Origin: Pseudomonadota bacterium
GTDB taxonomy: Bacteria > Pseudomonadota > Gammaproteobacteria > Burkholderiales > Burkholderiaceae_B
Direction of reading: 5' to 3'
Length of the DNA: 64,000 nucleotides
NCBI GenBank assembly: GCA_023423975.1
Contig: JAFAEO010000043.1
Location: 62,001-126,000 of the forward strand
In this document: in pieces, positions 18,129 through 26,315 of the stretch
How the letters are laid out: the number at the start of each line of letters is the position of its first letter
Position numbering within the stretch: the first letter of the stretch is position 1
The notes under the pieces: generated by a model
What the model saw: only the letters and a program-made list of their open reading frames with translations
Databases searched by the model: none
What the model was told of the DNA's origin: nothing
Translations under genes and position numbers: made by a program

Positions 18129-19100
18129 TCACTGTTTGGGTATACCCGCGCGCGCTGCCGCCTGCGACCAGCGTTCAATTTCGGTGCGTTGAAAACCGGC
18201 CAAATCGTTCGCATCGCCGGGAAAGGCTTCCCAGTTGATTTTTGCCAGGAAGGCTTTGGCATCGTCCGTTTGATAAATGTCCTCCAGGGTTTTACTTAGC
18301 AGATCGCGCAAGTTATCGGGCAGACCGGCTGGGCCGAACGCTGCTGTCCAGTTGACCATGTAATAGTCCGGATAGCCCAGTTCTTTCAGAGTGGGAATAG
18401 ATGGGGCGGTTGCCAGCCGATCGGTACCGGTGACAGCAATGATTTTGACCTTTCCTGCGTTGGCCAGCGGCAGTATGGCTCCATAGTCTGCGAATACAAA
18501 GTCCACCTGGCCCGAAGCCAGGTCCGTGAGTGCGGGCGATGCTCCCTTGTAAGGAATTTGTCTGGCGGTAATCTGTGCCATGGACAGAAATAATTCAGTT
18601 GCAATCCGATAGGAAGCGCTGCCGCTACCGTAGTTCATTGTGCCAGAATGCTTTTTGGCATGCTCGACCAATTGGGGAATGGACGAATAAGGTGCAGAAG
18701 CATTGACAGCGACGCCCATTGCCCCAAAGCTGAGCTTGGCCAGTGGTGTCAGTCCCTTGACCGGGTCGTAGGGCAGGGATTTGAACATCGCTACATTGGT
18801 AGCAACGGGCGAGTTACTGGCAAACAGCAGGGTGTAGCCATCAGGCTTGGCATTGGCAACGGCTTCGGCGGCGATGAAACTGTTGCCGCCGGGTTTGTTT
18901 TCTACTAGCACAGGAACGCCGAGTTTTTCCGACATGTTTTTCGCTGCATAACGGGCATTGGTGTCAGTCCCGCTACCCGGAGGAAACGAGACGATCATTT
19001 TGATGGGTTTTTCCGGATAGGCTGCCCATCCGGCTGCCGGGGTAATCGACGCGACAAGCGCGGCCGTGATCCAAAGCGCTGCTAAGGGGGATGTTTTCAT
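18129..19100 (-). CDS. Bug-family (TctC-type) periplasmic solute receptor
   Basis: The 323-aa protein has a signal peptide ending near PAAGWA, then AYPEKPIKMIVSFPPGSGTD, the Bug signature strand and loop. It keeps DGYTLLFASN and the P-S-I-P-T-L-K-E-L-G-Y-P-D-Y hinge region. A GGAGAC ribosome site precedes its ATG. It is the last transport gene of the minus-strand operon that also holds a CoA transferase, a MaoC-like protein and two acyl-CoA dehydrogenases. A second Bug gene lies 78 bp upstream; the two are clearly diverged, so they may bind different compounds. Confidence 0.9.
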   Translation of the reverse strand: MKTSPLAALWITAALVASITPAAGWAAYPEKPIKMIVSFPPGSGTDTNARYAAKNMSEKLGVPVLVENKPGGNSFIAAEAVANAKPDGYTLLFASNSPVATNVAMFKSLPYDPVKGLTPLAKLSFGAMGVAVNASAPYSSIPQLVEHAKKHSGTMNYGSGSASYRIATELFLSMAQITARQIPYKGASPALTDLASGQVDFVFADYGAILPLANAGKVKIIAVTGTDRLATAPSIPTLKELGYPDYYMVNWTAAFGPAGLPDNLRDLLSKTLEDIYQTDDAKAFLAKINWEAFPGDANDLAGFQRTEIERWSQAAARAGIPKQ

Positions 19101-19178
19101 GTTGTCTCCATCATTCTATGTTGAATGTCATTATGCGTATGCTGGCTGGCGACTTTCGAGCCGACAAGGCAGGCCGCC

Positions 19179-20165
19179 TCAATTGGATTTGACGCCGGCT
19201 TCCTGCACCACCTGTTTCCAGCGTTTGGTTTCCTGCAGGATAAACTGGCGGTAAGCCTGGGGCGTTGAGCCAAGCGTCTCTGTTCCCTGTTTTTGCAGGG
19301 TTGCCTTGAAGTCGGGCGAGTCCAGGGTGTCCCGGATAGTTTTGTTCAGCTTGTCGATAATCGGTTGAGGGGTGCCACGTGGTACCACGACGCCTTGCCA
19401 GGCGCCAATTTCAAAGCCCTTCACACCAGCTTGGTCTACAGTCGGCACGCCGGGCAACACCTGCTCGTTGCGCTGCAGGCTTGCGAGGGCCAGTATCTTC
19501 ACTTTTTTGCCACGGATGGCAGACAGGGAGTCATTCAGCGTATTGACCATGTAATCAACCTGGCCACCCATCAAATCGACCATCGCCGGGGCGCTACCCT
19601 TGTATGGCACGTGCAATGCCTTGATATCGAGCCCTTTGTTAAGCAAAAAGCCGCCCAGGTGGGTGATGTTGCCCATGCCGCTGGAGGCATAGCTGGTCTT
19701 GTTTGCGATGACATGTGCCTTGAGTTGTTCCAGATTGTCTACCGGTATTTTTGGGTTGACCAGTACGACCATCGGTACATTGGCCGTTGTCGATACGGGA
19801 TCGAACGCCGTCGTGGGGTCATGTGACAAGTTCGGGTACAGTGCGGGGCTCAAGGCAATGGAGGATGTGTTGTACAGAATGGTGTAGCCATCGGCTTTGG
19901 CGGTGGACACATGTTGCATGCCAATGGTCGCATTGGCGCCGCCGCGGTTTTCCACCACGAACGGCTGTCTAAGACGTTGCGCCAGTTGCTTTGCCAGATG
20001 CCTTGCTACGATATCTGTCGGACCGCCCGGTGGGAACGGTACCACCATGGTTACCGGCTGTTGCGGCCATGTAATATCGGCTGCGGCGGGTGCGCTGAAA
20101 AAGCTGGTCAGAACGTAGCCAAGAAGTGCTGTTGCGGCGGATTTGCGGGTGTTGCAGAAAAACAT
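19179..20165 (-). CDS. Bug-family (TctC-type) periplasmic solute receptor
   Basis: The 328-aa protein has a signal peptide ending near SAPAAA, with the mature part opening DITWPQQPVTMVVPFPPGGPTD. The ATG at 20165 follows GAGGAG; an upstream ATG at 20198 has no such site. It follows the small acyl-CoA dehydrogenase gene by 98 bp and precedes another Bug gene. The two look like the receptor part of one catabolic operon. No TctA/TctB genes are next to them. Confidence 0.9.
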   Translation of the reverse strand: MFFCNTRKSAATALLGYVLTSFFSAPAAADITWPQQPVTMVVPFPPGGPTDIVARHLAKQLAQRLRQPFVVENRGGANATIGMQHVSTAKADGYTILYNTSSIALSPALYPNLSHDPTTAFDPVSTTANVPMVVLVNPKIPVDNLEQLKAHVIANKTSYASSGMGNITHLGGFLLNKGLDIKALHVPYKGSAPAMVDLMGGQVDYMVNTLNDSLSAIRGKKVKILALASLQRNEQVLPGVPTVDQAGVKGFEIGAWQGVVVPRGTPQPIIDKLNKTIRDTLDSPDFKATLQKQGTETLGSTPQAYRQFILQETKRWKQVVQEAGVKSN

Positions 20166-20263
20166 GATTGTCTCCTCATGTGATTGTGGACTGCACATGC
20201 CTGAGCGTGCTTCTGGCCAGACTGTAGTTAGCGGGCCGGTTTGCTGGAACCGGTATCCAGCAC

Positions 20264-21301
20264 CTAACCTGTCCTTTGTTCATCCCGGGTTGAGGTCAGG
20301 ACTGCAAAAAGTGTGTCATTGTTTTTGTGCAGGATGTGCTGCCCGATTGCGGTTGCCCAGTATTGGGCCGAGCCGAAGCAGGACTTGCACTCCCGGATTC
20401 TGCGGGTGTATTGATGCAGGGGGTATTCCTGGCTGATACCAATCGCTCCGTGTATGGCATGTGCCATATCGGCAATACTGTCTGCGATATGTGCAATTTG
20501 AAATTGCGCAATTGCAAGCTGTTGGCAGTTCGGTACTGTCAGGGCGTTGTCGTTGTCGTTGTTGGCGGCAGCCATCTGCAATGCCATATCGGCAGCGCAC
20601 ACGTGTTCGGCCATTTCGCTGATCTGGTGCTGCACGGCCTGAAACTTGCTTACCGGTCGGCCAAACTGCTGGCGCTGGGCAGCATAGTCCAGCGTGAGTT
20701 CGAGGGCTTTTTCCATGGCGCCCACGGTTACTGCCAACATGGCGAAGACACTCAAATTAAATAGGTCTTGTGCTGCCTGCTCGTGCAGATTAAGCCTGGT
20801 CAGGCTCTGCGCCGGCCAGGCCACGGCTGCAAACAGACCGCCATGATAGGCCTGCAAAATCCGGCGATCTTGACTATGCGCCAGGAAACATTGCTGATCA
20901 GTGGCGATCAACATATGGTCAACCGAGTGGCCATGCCAGGCCTTGTGCAGTGTGGCCGAACGGGTCTGCGCATCAACCTGAAGCGCCGCACTGGCATAGC
21001 TGAACATGCCGTCGGGCAGGTCCACACTGTGCGCGTGCGCCCAGGCACGTATGACCACGGTCTGGGCAAAGGGTATGGGCACGTTGTGGTAGCCTTCCAT
21101 CTTCAGCAATGCGAGCGCTTCATACAGGCTGCTGCCGCTGCCGCCGGCCGCTTGCGGCAGCAACAGGTCGGCAAAGCCACTAGCGTCAATTTCATCTGCT
21201 ATTTCTATGCGCTGATTCTCCGTGATTTGCCGGCCAGGTGATGCGCCTGATGTGACATGACCGAACAGTTCGCCAAGGGCATCTTCGAGTAATGTGTCCA
21301 T
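20264..21301 (-). CDS. Acyl-CoA dehydrogenase family protein, short partner subunit
   Basis: The 345-aa protein is shorter than a standard acyl-CoA dehydrogenase (about 380 aa). It keeps the FAD-contact region YAAQRQQFGRPVSKFQAVQH and AIHGAIGISQEYPLHQYTRR near the C-terminus, but the N-terminal domain is reduced and there is no Y-E-G-T motif with catalytic Glu. It begins 9 bp after a 383-aa acyl-CoA dehydrogenase. A large/small pair like this is the layout of heteromeric acyl-CoA dehydrogenases known from steroid side-chain breakdown. I infer that the two proteins form one enzyme. The substrate is probably the CoA ester made by the CoA transferase of the operon. Confidence 0.8.
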   Translation of the reverse strand: MDTLLEDALGELFGHVTSGASPGRQITENQRIEIADEIDASGFADLLLPQAAGGSGSSLYEALALLKMEGYHNVPIPFAQTVVIRAWAHAHSVDLPDGMFSYASAALQVDAQTRSATLHKAWHGHSVDHMLIATDQQCFLAHSQDRRILQAYHGGLFAAVAWPAQSLTRLNLHEQAAQDLFNLSVFAMLAVTVGAMEKALELTLDYAAQRQQFGRPVSKFQAVQHQISEMAEHVCAADMALQMAAANNDNDNALTVPNCQQLAIAQFQIAHIADSIADMAHAIHGAIGISQEYPLHQYTRRIRECKSCFGSAQYWATAIGQHILHKNNDTLFAVLTSTRDEQRTG

Positions 21302-21310
21302 GTTGTTTCC

Positions 21311-22462
21311 TTAGCGCAAGCCCAGACCGCGTGCGATGATGCCACGTAGTATCTCGCGCGTACCGCCTCGCAGCGAATAGCTGGGGCAAATCTGGCTGAC
21401 GAATGACAGCGTATTGATCAGTTCTGTAGATGCCATGTAAGCGGGAGACAGACCAAGGCACTGATCAATCAGTTTGGGAATATCCTGTTCGAGCGACGTG
21501 CCGTAATCCTTGACCAGCGTGGCTTCAAGCGCGGGGTTTTGTCCCTTGGCCAGTTTTGCGGTTATCGCAAGCGACATGTTGCGCAACACCGCCAATCGCG
21601 CTGTGATCTCGCCTACCTTGCTTTGAATAAGCGGGCTGTCCCAGCCCTGTTGGCGACACTCGCGGATGAAGCATTCGACCAATGCCATGCTGGAATACAG
21701 GCGTTCCGGGCCGCTGCGCTCGAAAGCCAGCTCTGCGTTGACTTGCTCCCAGCCCGCGCCTTCCTGGCCGATCAGAGCGTCTGGCGCCAGCTGGACGTCT
21801 GTAAAAAACACTTCCGAAAAATGCGCATCGCCGGCCAGATCATGAATGGGCCGGATGGTGACGCCGGGCAGGCTCAGGTCGATAATAAATTGCGAGAGGC
21901 CTTTGTGCTTGTCCTGGGTGGTGCCGCTGCTGCGCACCAATGCGATCATGTAGTGCGAGTGTTGGGCATTGGTGGTCCAGATTTTGCTGCCATTGAGGAT
22001 CCAGCCATCATCATTTTTTATTGCCCGGGTGCGGATGCTGGCCAGATCGGATCCCGAGTCGGGTTCGCTCATGCCAATACAAAAGAAGGCTTCGGCCCGG
22101 CAGATTTTAGGCAGATAGAAGTCGCGTTGCGCCTGGCTGCCATAACGCAGGATCAGCGGGCCGCTTTGCCTATCGGCAATCCAGTGTGCCGATACGGGCG
22201 CACCGGCGCCGAGCAACTCTTCCGATACCACGAAACGGGTGAAATAGCCCTTGTCGGCACCACCATATTGCTGTGGCAGGGTAAGGCCCAGCCAGCCTTG
22301 CTGCGCTAGCTTTTTGCTGAAGTCAGCGTCGAATCCCATCCAGGATCGGGCGCGTTCGAACGCAGTCATGTGCTGCGTATTTTCCTGGATGAAGGCGCGT
22401 ATCGGTTGCCGCAGGTTTTCGTCCTGGTCGGGCAGCCGGGCAAGTTCAAGATTGGTCAGCAT
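21311..22462 (-). CDS. Acyl-CoA dehydrogenase, long partner subunit
   Basis: The 383-aa protein has the three usual domains, with CIGMSEPDSGSDLASIRT (flavin/substrate contacts) near residue 125 and WILNGSKIWTTNAQHSHYM near 155. At the C-terminal helix it has SLRGGTREILRG in place of the usual Y-E-G-T-x-E-I, so the common catalytic Glu is absent there. A Glu in FERSGPER (about residue 253) may be the base instead, as in isovaleryl-CoA-dehydrogenase-type enzymes. It lies 36 bp after the MaoC-like gene and 9 bp before the short partner, within the same operon. Confidence 0.87.
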   Translation of the reverse strand: MLTNLELARLPDQDENLRQPIRAFIQENTQHMTAFERARSWMGFDADFSKKLAQQGWLGLTLPQQYGGADKGYFTRFVVSEELLGAGAPVSAHWIADRQSGPLILRYGSQAQRDFYLPKICRAEAFFCIGMSEPDSGSDLASIRTRAIKNDDGWILNGSKIWTTNAQHSHYMIALVRSSGTTQDKHKGLSQFIIDLSLPGVTIRPIHDLAGDAHFSEVFFTDVQLAPDALIGQEGAGWEQVNAELAFERSGPERLYSSMALVECFIRECRQQGWDSPLIQSKVGEITARLAVLRNMSLAITAKLAKGQNPALEATLVKDYGTSLEQDIPKLIDQCLGLSPAYMASTELINTLSFVSQICPSYSLRGGTREILRGIIARGLGLR

Positions 22463-22498
22463 GGGTGCTCGCTCTGTTTTGCCGATATCTCGTTTGCA

Positions 22499-22963
22499 TT
22501 ATTGCGGGCGGCCAGCCAGCATGCGTTTGACGTCATAACTGATCACAATTACATCATCTTGATTCCTGATGTCTACATGGGTATCGACAACGGCACGATT
22601 TTGCTTGCTGGTCGGTTTGATGCCTGTAACCAGGACATCTGCATGAACCGTATCGCCGGCGATGACCGGCGCCAGCATCTTTTTATGAACTTCGAGCAGG
22701 GCAAGTCCGGTGCCCTGGACCATCGATTGCATGAGAATGCCTTCAATGATGCCATACGTAAGCGCACCAGGCACGGGTCTGCCTGAGATGGCGCCGGCAT
22801 CAAACGTCTTGTCTATGAAGATGGTTTCGAGCATGCCGGTGCAACTGATGAAATTGATGATGTCGGTTTCGGTGATGGTTCGCTTGAAGGTAACAAACTT
22901 CTGGCCCACTTGCAGATCCTGCCAGTAAAATCCCATGCCCAGTATTTTCGGGTCGTTTTGCAT
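22499..22963 (-). CDS. MaoC-like hot-dog protein without the catalytic dyad
   Basis: The 154-aa protein has the single hot-dog fold of MaoC/R-hydratase proteins: TITETDIINFISCTG, then GRPVPGALTYGIIEGILMQ. The hydratase motif G-D-x-N-P-x-H is replaced by G-M-L-E-T-I-F, so both the catalytic Asp and His are missing. It may act on another thioester chemistry, bind CoA ligands, or pair with another subunit. It lies 14 bp after the CoA transferase gene and 36 bp before the long acyl-CoA dehydrogenase gene, which ties it to the same pathway. Confidence 0.75.
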   Translation of the reverse strand: MQNDPKILGMGFYWQDLQVGQKFVTFKRTITETDIINFISCTGMLETIFIDKTFDAGAISGRPVPGALTYGIIEGILMQSMVQGTGLALLEVHKKMLAPVIAGDTVHADVLVTGIKPTSKQNRAVVDTHVDIRNQDDVIVISYDVKRMLAGRPQ

Positions 22964-22977
22964 TGCTTATACTCCTG

Positions 22978-24201
22978 TTAAGTGGTTTGGTCCGGCTGAT
23001 CAGCGCCCACAATATGCTGCTTGCATAAGTGATCGATTTGTTCCGGGCCATAGCCCAGCCAGTCCAGAATTTCCCTGGTATGTTCGCCAAGCCGTGGCGG
23101 CATTTTCATTGGCACCTGTGAATTGGACAGACTGATCGGATTGTTGGTGAAGCGGTAACGGTGACCCTGGTCGGTCAGCTCTGAAAAAAAACCGGCAGAA
23201 AGTAAATGCGGATCCTGTTCCAGCTCATTGAGCGTATTGACGCGTGCCGCAGGAATTTCCTGCTCATGGCAAAACTGTAACCAGTGGGCGGTGGATTGAT
23301 TCTTAACGATGCTGCCTGTCAGCTCGTACAGCTGGTTGATATTTTGCGTGCGTGCGCTGATGCTGTGAAAGCGCTTGTCCTGCGCCAGCTTGTCATGGCC
23401 CGATTCTGTAAAGAACCGCTTCCAGTGCTCATCGGTATAGGGCATCATGCAAATATGGCCATCTGTTGTCTGATATGGCCGACGCCACTCTGACAGCACC
23501 CGGACATAGCCTGCGTCCAGATCCTTGTCGGCCAGATGACGTCCGTAGAAATGTTCAACCAGCACATACGAGACCATGGATTCGAACATCGGGATTTCGA
23601 TCAGTTGTCCGCGGCCATCGCGCTCGCGCTGGAACAGGGCGGCCAAAATTGCGTGGGCAGCCATCAGGGCGCAGGTTTTATCGGCGGCAATGATCGGCAT
23701 ATAGCGTACCGCGCCGGTCTGTTGCCTGATCAGATCCGGTATGCCGGATAAGCCCTGAATAATATCGTCATACGCCGGCATGCCGCTATAAGCGCCGTTC
23801 GATCCGTAGCCCAGCAGCGCTGCGTAGATCAGTTTCGGATTGTGCCCTGTCAGGGTCGCCGGATCCAGCCCCAGTTTTGTCAGTTTCTGGGGGCGGATAC
23901 TGTGCATGAAGACATCGGCGTCTTGCAGCAATCGCTGCAGCACCTCAAGCCCTTGTGGGGTTTTGATGTCGATTGCAATACTCTTCTTGTTTCTGTTGGA
24001 ACCCAGAAAAACGGCTGATTGACCTTCCTGGTAGGCTGGCCCGGTATATCGAGTGGAATCGCCCTGTAGCGGTTCAACTTTGATAACCGTCGCGCCATAG
24101 TCGGCCAGGATCAAAGAGGCGTACGGGCCAAAGACCACGGAGGTCAGGTCAACAATGGTAATACCGGCTAATGCGCTGGGAGAGGTTGTGATGGCGTTCA
24201 T
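22978..24201 (-). CDS. CaiB/BaiF family (type III) CoA transferase
   Basis: The 407-aa protein begins ALAGITIVDLTSVVFGPYAS, the family N-terminal strand-helix. The catalytic Asp is in PIIAADKTCALMAAHAI (about residue 172), followed by RDGRGQLIEIPMFES and, later, EIPAARVNTLNEL. It would move CoA from a donor such as succinyl-CoA onto an organic acid. It is the first gene of a six-gene minus-strand operon with MaoC-like, two acyl-CoA dehydrogenase and two Bug receptor genes. This reads as uptake, activation and desaturation of one acid. Two matching inverted repeats lie 40-90 bp upstream. Confidence 0.9.
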   Translation of the reverse strand: MNAITTSPSALAGITIVDLTSVVFGPYASLILADYGATVIKVEPLQGDSTRYTGPAYQEGQSAVFLGSNRNKKSIAIDIKTPQGLEVLQRLLQDADVFMHSIRPQKLTKLGLDPATLTGHNPKLIYAALLGYGSNGAYSGMPAYDDIIQGLSGIPDLIRQQTGAVRYMPIIAADKTCALMAAHAILAALFQRERDGRGQLIEIPMFESMVSYVLVEHFYGRHLADKDLDAGYVRVLSEWRRPYQTTDGHICMMPYTDEHWKRFFTESGHDKLAQDKRFHSISARTQNINQLYELTGSIVKNQSTAHWLQFCHEQEIPAARVNTLNELEQDPHLLSAGFFSELTDQGHRYRFTNNPISLSNSQVPMKMPPRLGEHTREILDWLGYGPEQIDHLCKQHIVGADQPDQTT

Positions 24202-24240
24202 ACTATGGTTTTCCGAATAGGAAAAGCATAATCACGAATA

Positions 24241-24259
24241 TGATATTGGTCCAATATTA
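24241..24259. promoter_or_regulatory. Inverted repeat TGATATTGGTCCAATATTA, candidate operator
   Basis: ATATTGG and CCAATAT are perfect arms around one base, 40 bp upstream of the CoA transferase start. The same TGATATTG...AATAT pattern recurs 32 bp further upstream. It is probably a binding site controlling the CoA-transferase operon. Confidence 0.55.
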
Positions 24260-24272
24260 AAAATAGATTATT

Positions 24273-24291
24273 TGATATTGTTTTAATATCA
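24273..24291. promoter_or_regulatory. Inverted repeat TGATATTGTTTTAATATCA, candidate operator
   Basis: TGATATT and AATATCA are perfect arms around a 5-base centre, with GATATT/AATATC inside. It shares the pattern TGATATTGnnnnAATATyA with the repeat at 24241, exactly 32 bp (three helical turns) away. The same face of the helix would be occupied at both sites. Confidence 0.55.
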
Positions 24292-24432
24292 CTGTAGATT
24301 GAAATCAATTTTGCCAGCGACAATTCCGTCCACTCATGCCGACGACCATGTCCCTGGCGATCCAGGGGAACTTTTGGCAAGTCGGACCAGCAGATCTTTT
24401 ATATTGAGTCATCAAGAGGACTTCGTTTTGGA

Positions 24433-24460
24433 TAGTGTCTAAAATACGGAATAGTCACTT
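24433..24460. promoter_or_regulatory. Inverted repeat AGTGTC-N14-GTCACT upstream of the TetR gene
   Basis: AGTGTC at 24434-24439 and GTCACT at 24454-24459 form an imperfect inverted repeat, 38 bp before the TetR start. The same arms with the same 14-bp spacing are repeated upstream of the RND adaptor gene. This supports autoregulation by the TetR protein. Confidence 0.6.
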
Positions 24461-24497
24461 GTTGTCGAATGACTCTGCATAAGGTACTCTTCCGTTC

Positions 24498-25115
24498 ATG
24501 ACCAAATCCATTACTCCCCCCGCCTCGGTGCGTGGCCCCGCTGATCACGATGTGAGAGATCAAATTGTTGCTGCTGCCACTGAACATTTCAGTCGCTATG
24601 GCTACGAGAAAACCACTGTTTCCGACCTTGCCAAAGCCATTGGCTTTTCCAAGGCCTATATCTATAAGTTTTTCCAATCCAAACAAGCCATTGGCGAGGT
24701 GATTTGTGCCAACTGCCTGAGCCAGATTGAAGCCGAGATCAGGACGGCGGTGGAGGAGGCCGAGCGTGCGCCCGAAAAACTACGGCGGATGTTCAACATA
24801 GGTGTTCAAGCCAGTCTGCGGCTGTTTTTTCGGGATCGCAAACTGTATGAGATCGCCTCCTCGGCCGCCGGTGAGCGCTGGCACGCAGTGCTTGTTTATG
24901 AAGAACGTATTCAGGGCCTGATTACGGATATTTTGCAGGAAGGACGCAGGACTGGGGATTTTGAACGCAAGACGCCGGTAGATGAGGCGACCATGGCAAT
25001 CTACCTGGTTATGCGCCCCTACCTTGATCCGTTGTTGTTACAACACAACTTCGACTATGCTGATGCGGCGCCGGCCCAGTTGTCCAGTCTGGTGCTGCGC
25101 AGCCTTTCACCATGA
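24498..25115 (+). CDS. TetR-family repressor of the adjacent RND efflux operon
   Basis: The 205-aa protein has an N-terminal TetR helix-turn-helix at about residues 40-62 (TVSDLAKAIGFSKAYIYKFF), followed by a helical ligand domain with DYADAAPAQLSSLVLRSL at the end. It lies 87 bp before the efflux adaptor gene on the same strand. Nearly identical 26-bp inverted repeats stand before its own gene and before the adaptor gene. It should therefore repress both itself and the pump until a pump substrate binds it. The ligand is unknown. Confidence 0.9.
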   Translation: MTKSITPPASVRGPADHDVRDQIVAAATEHFSRYGYEKTTVSDLAKAIGFSKAYIYKFFQSKQAIGEVICANCLSQIEAEIRTAVEEAERAPEKLRRMFNIGVQASLRLFFRDRKLYEIASSAAGERWHAVLVYEERIQGLITDILQEGRRTGDFERKTPVDEATMAIYLVMRPYLDPLLLQHNFDYADAAPAQLSSLVLRSLSP

Positions 25116-25132
25116 ACTGCTGAAACCATATT

Positions 25133-25160
25133 TAGTGACTATTGACTAAAATGGTCACTT
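25133..25160. promoter_or_regulatory. Inverted repeat AGTGAC-N14-GTCACT upstream of the RND operon
   Basis: AGTGAC at 25134-25139 and GTCACT at 25154-25159 are perfect arms, 43 bp before the adaptor start. Together with the copy at 24434-24459 it defines a shared operator, presumably for the TetR protein encoded between them. Confidence 0.65.
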
Positions 25161-25202
25161 GATGCAAAATGAAAGTCCTATTCAATCTGTTGATGAACTT
25201 TC

Positions 25203-26315
25203 ATGTGCCTGCACCGCCTTGCCTCCTATGCCGCAATTGGCGCGCTGTCGCTTTTGCTGACTGCTTGCAGCGAAAATGCGCGATCTGACCCCCGCACCGA
25301 AGTGCCATTGGTGCGTGTGGCCACTGTGCAGCACGCCACGCTTGCTGCACGTGCCTTTACAGGTACTGTTGCTGCAAGGGTGCAAAGCGATCTTGGCTTT
25401 CGCGTATCCGGCAAGGTGTTGGAGCGTCTGGTGGATACCGGGCAAGTCGTCAGGCGCGGCCAGCTGCTTATGCGTATTGATGCAGTCGACCTGAAGCTGG
25501 CCGCCCGGGCGCAACAGGCAGCCGTTGCCGCTGCCCGTGCACGTGCCAAGCAGACGGCCGAAGACGAAGCACGCTACCGTAGCTTGCGGGGAACCGGGGC
25601 CATATCGGCATCGGAGTATGATCAGGTCAAAGCGGCGGCCGATGCTGCCAAGGCTCAGTTGAACGCGGAACAAGCCCAGGCAGAAGTAGCCAACAATGCG
25701 AATCAGTATGCGCAACTGCTGGCCGATGCCGATGGCCTGGTCATGGAAACCCTGGTCGAACCCGGGCAGGTTGTGGCCACAGGACAAGTCGTGGTGCGCA
25801 TCGCCCACGCCGGACACCGTGAGGCTGTGATCCAGTTGCCGGAAACCCTGCGCCCGAGCGTGGGTACTACCGCCCAGGCCAGCCTGTTCAGCAAACCGGA
25901 CGTTGTTATTCCGGCCACATTGCGACAGCTGTCGGATGTGGCCGACCGACTGACCCGTACGTTCGAAGCGCGATATGTACTACAGGGCGAGTTCGCCAAT
26001 GCGCCGTTGGGCACCACGGTCACGGTCAGGATTCCGGACGAACCAGGTTCTGCTGCAAGCGATTGGCAGGTGCCGATCGGCGCGCTGTCTGATTCGGGCA
26101 AGGGGCCGGGCGTGTGGGTTGTCAATGGTGAGTCTTCGACCATAGACTGGCGTCAAGTCACGCTTGTGCGTCTGGATGTCGATAGCGCTTTTATCGCCGG
26201 TCCATTCAGGCAAGGCGATCGGGTGGTTGCGCTGGGCGCACATTTGCTTCATGAAGGCCAGAAGGTCAGGGTGGCTGACCAGTCCGTTGGCCTGTGTCAC
26301 GGGAGCCAGCCGTGA
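25203..26315 (+). CDS. RND efflux periplasmic adaptor lipoprotein (AcrA/HlyD family)
   Basis: The 370-aa membrane fusion protein links the inner-membrane pump to an outer-membrane channel. A lipoprotein signal ends in LLTAC, with C22 as the lipidated Cys. The order is barrel strand VRVATVQHATLAARAFTGTV, a lipoyl half (VSGKVLERLVDTGQVVRRGQ), a helical hairpin rich in Ala and Gln (residues about 100-165), the second lipoyl half (ADGLVMETLVEPGQVVATGQ) and then the beta-barrel and membrane-proximal domains. Its stop overlaps the start of the pump gene (GTGA). It follows the TetR gene and its operator. Confidence 0.92.
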   Translation: MCLHRLASYAAIGALSLLLTACSENARSDPRTEVPLVRVATVQHATLAARAFTGTVAARVQSDLGFRVSGKVLERLVDTGQVVRRGQLLMRIDAVDLKLAARAQQAAVAAARARAKQTAEDEARYRSLRGTGAISASEYDQVKAAADAAKAQLNAEQAQAEVANNANQYAQLLADADGLVMETLVEPGQVVATGQVVVRIAHAGHREAVIQLPETLRPSVGTTAQASLFSKPDVVIPATLRQLSDVADRLTRTFEARYVLQGEFANAPLGTTVTVRIPDEPGSAASDWQVPIGALSDSGKGPGVWVVNGESSTIDWRQVTLVRLDVDSAFIAGPFRQGDRVVALGAHLLHEGQKVRVADQSVGLCHGSQP

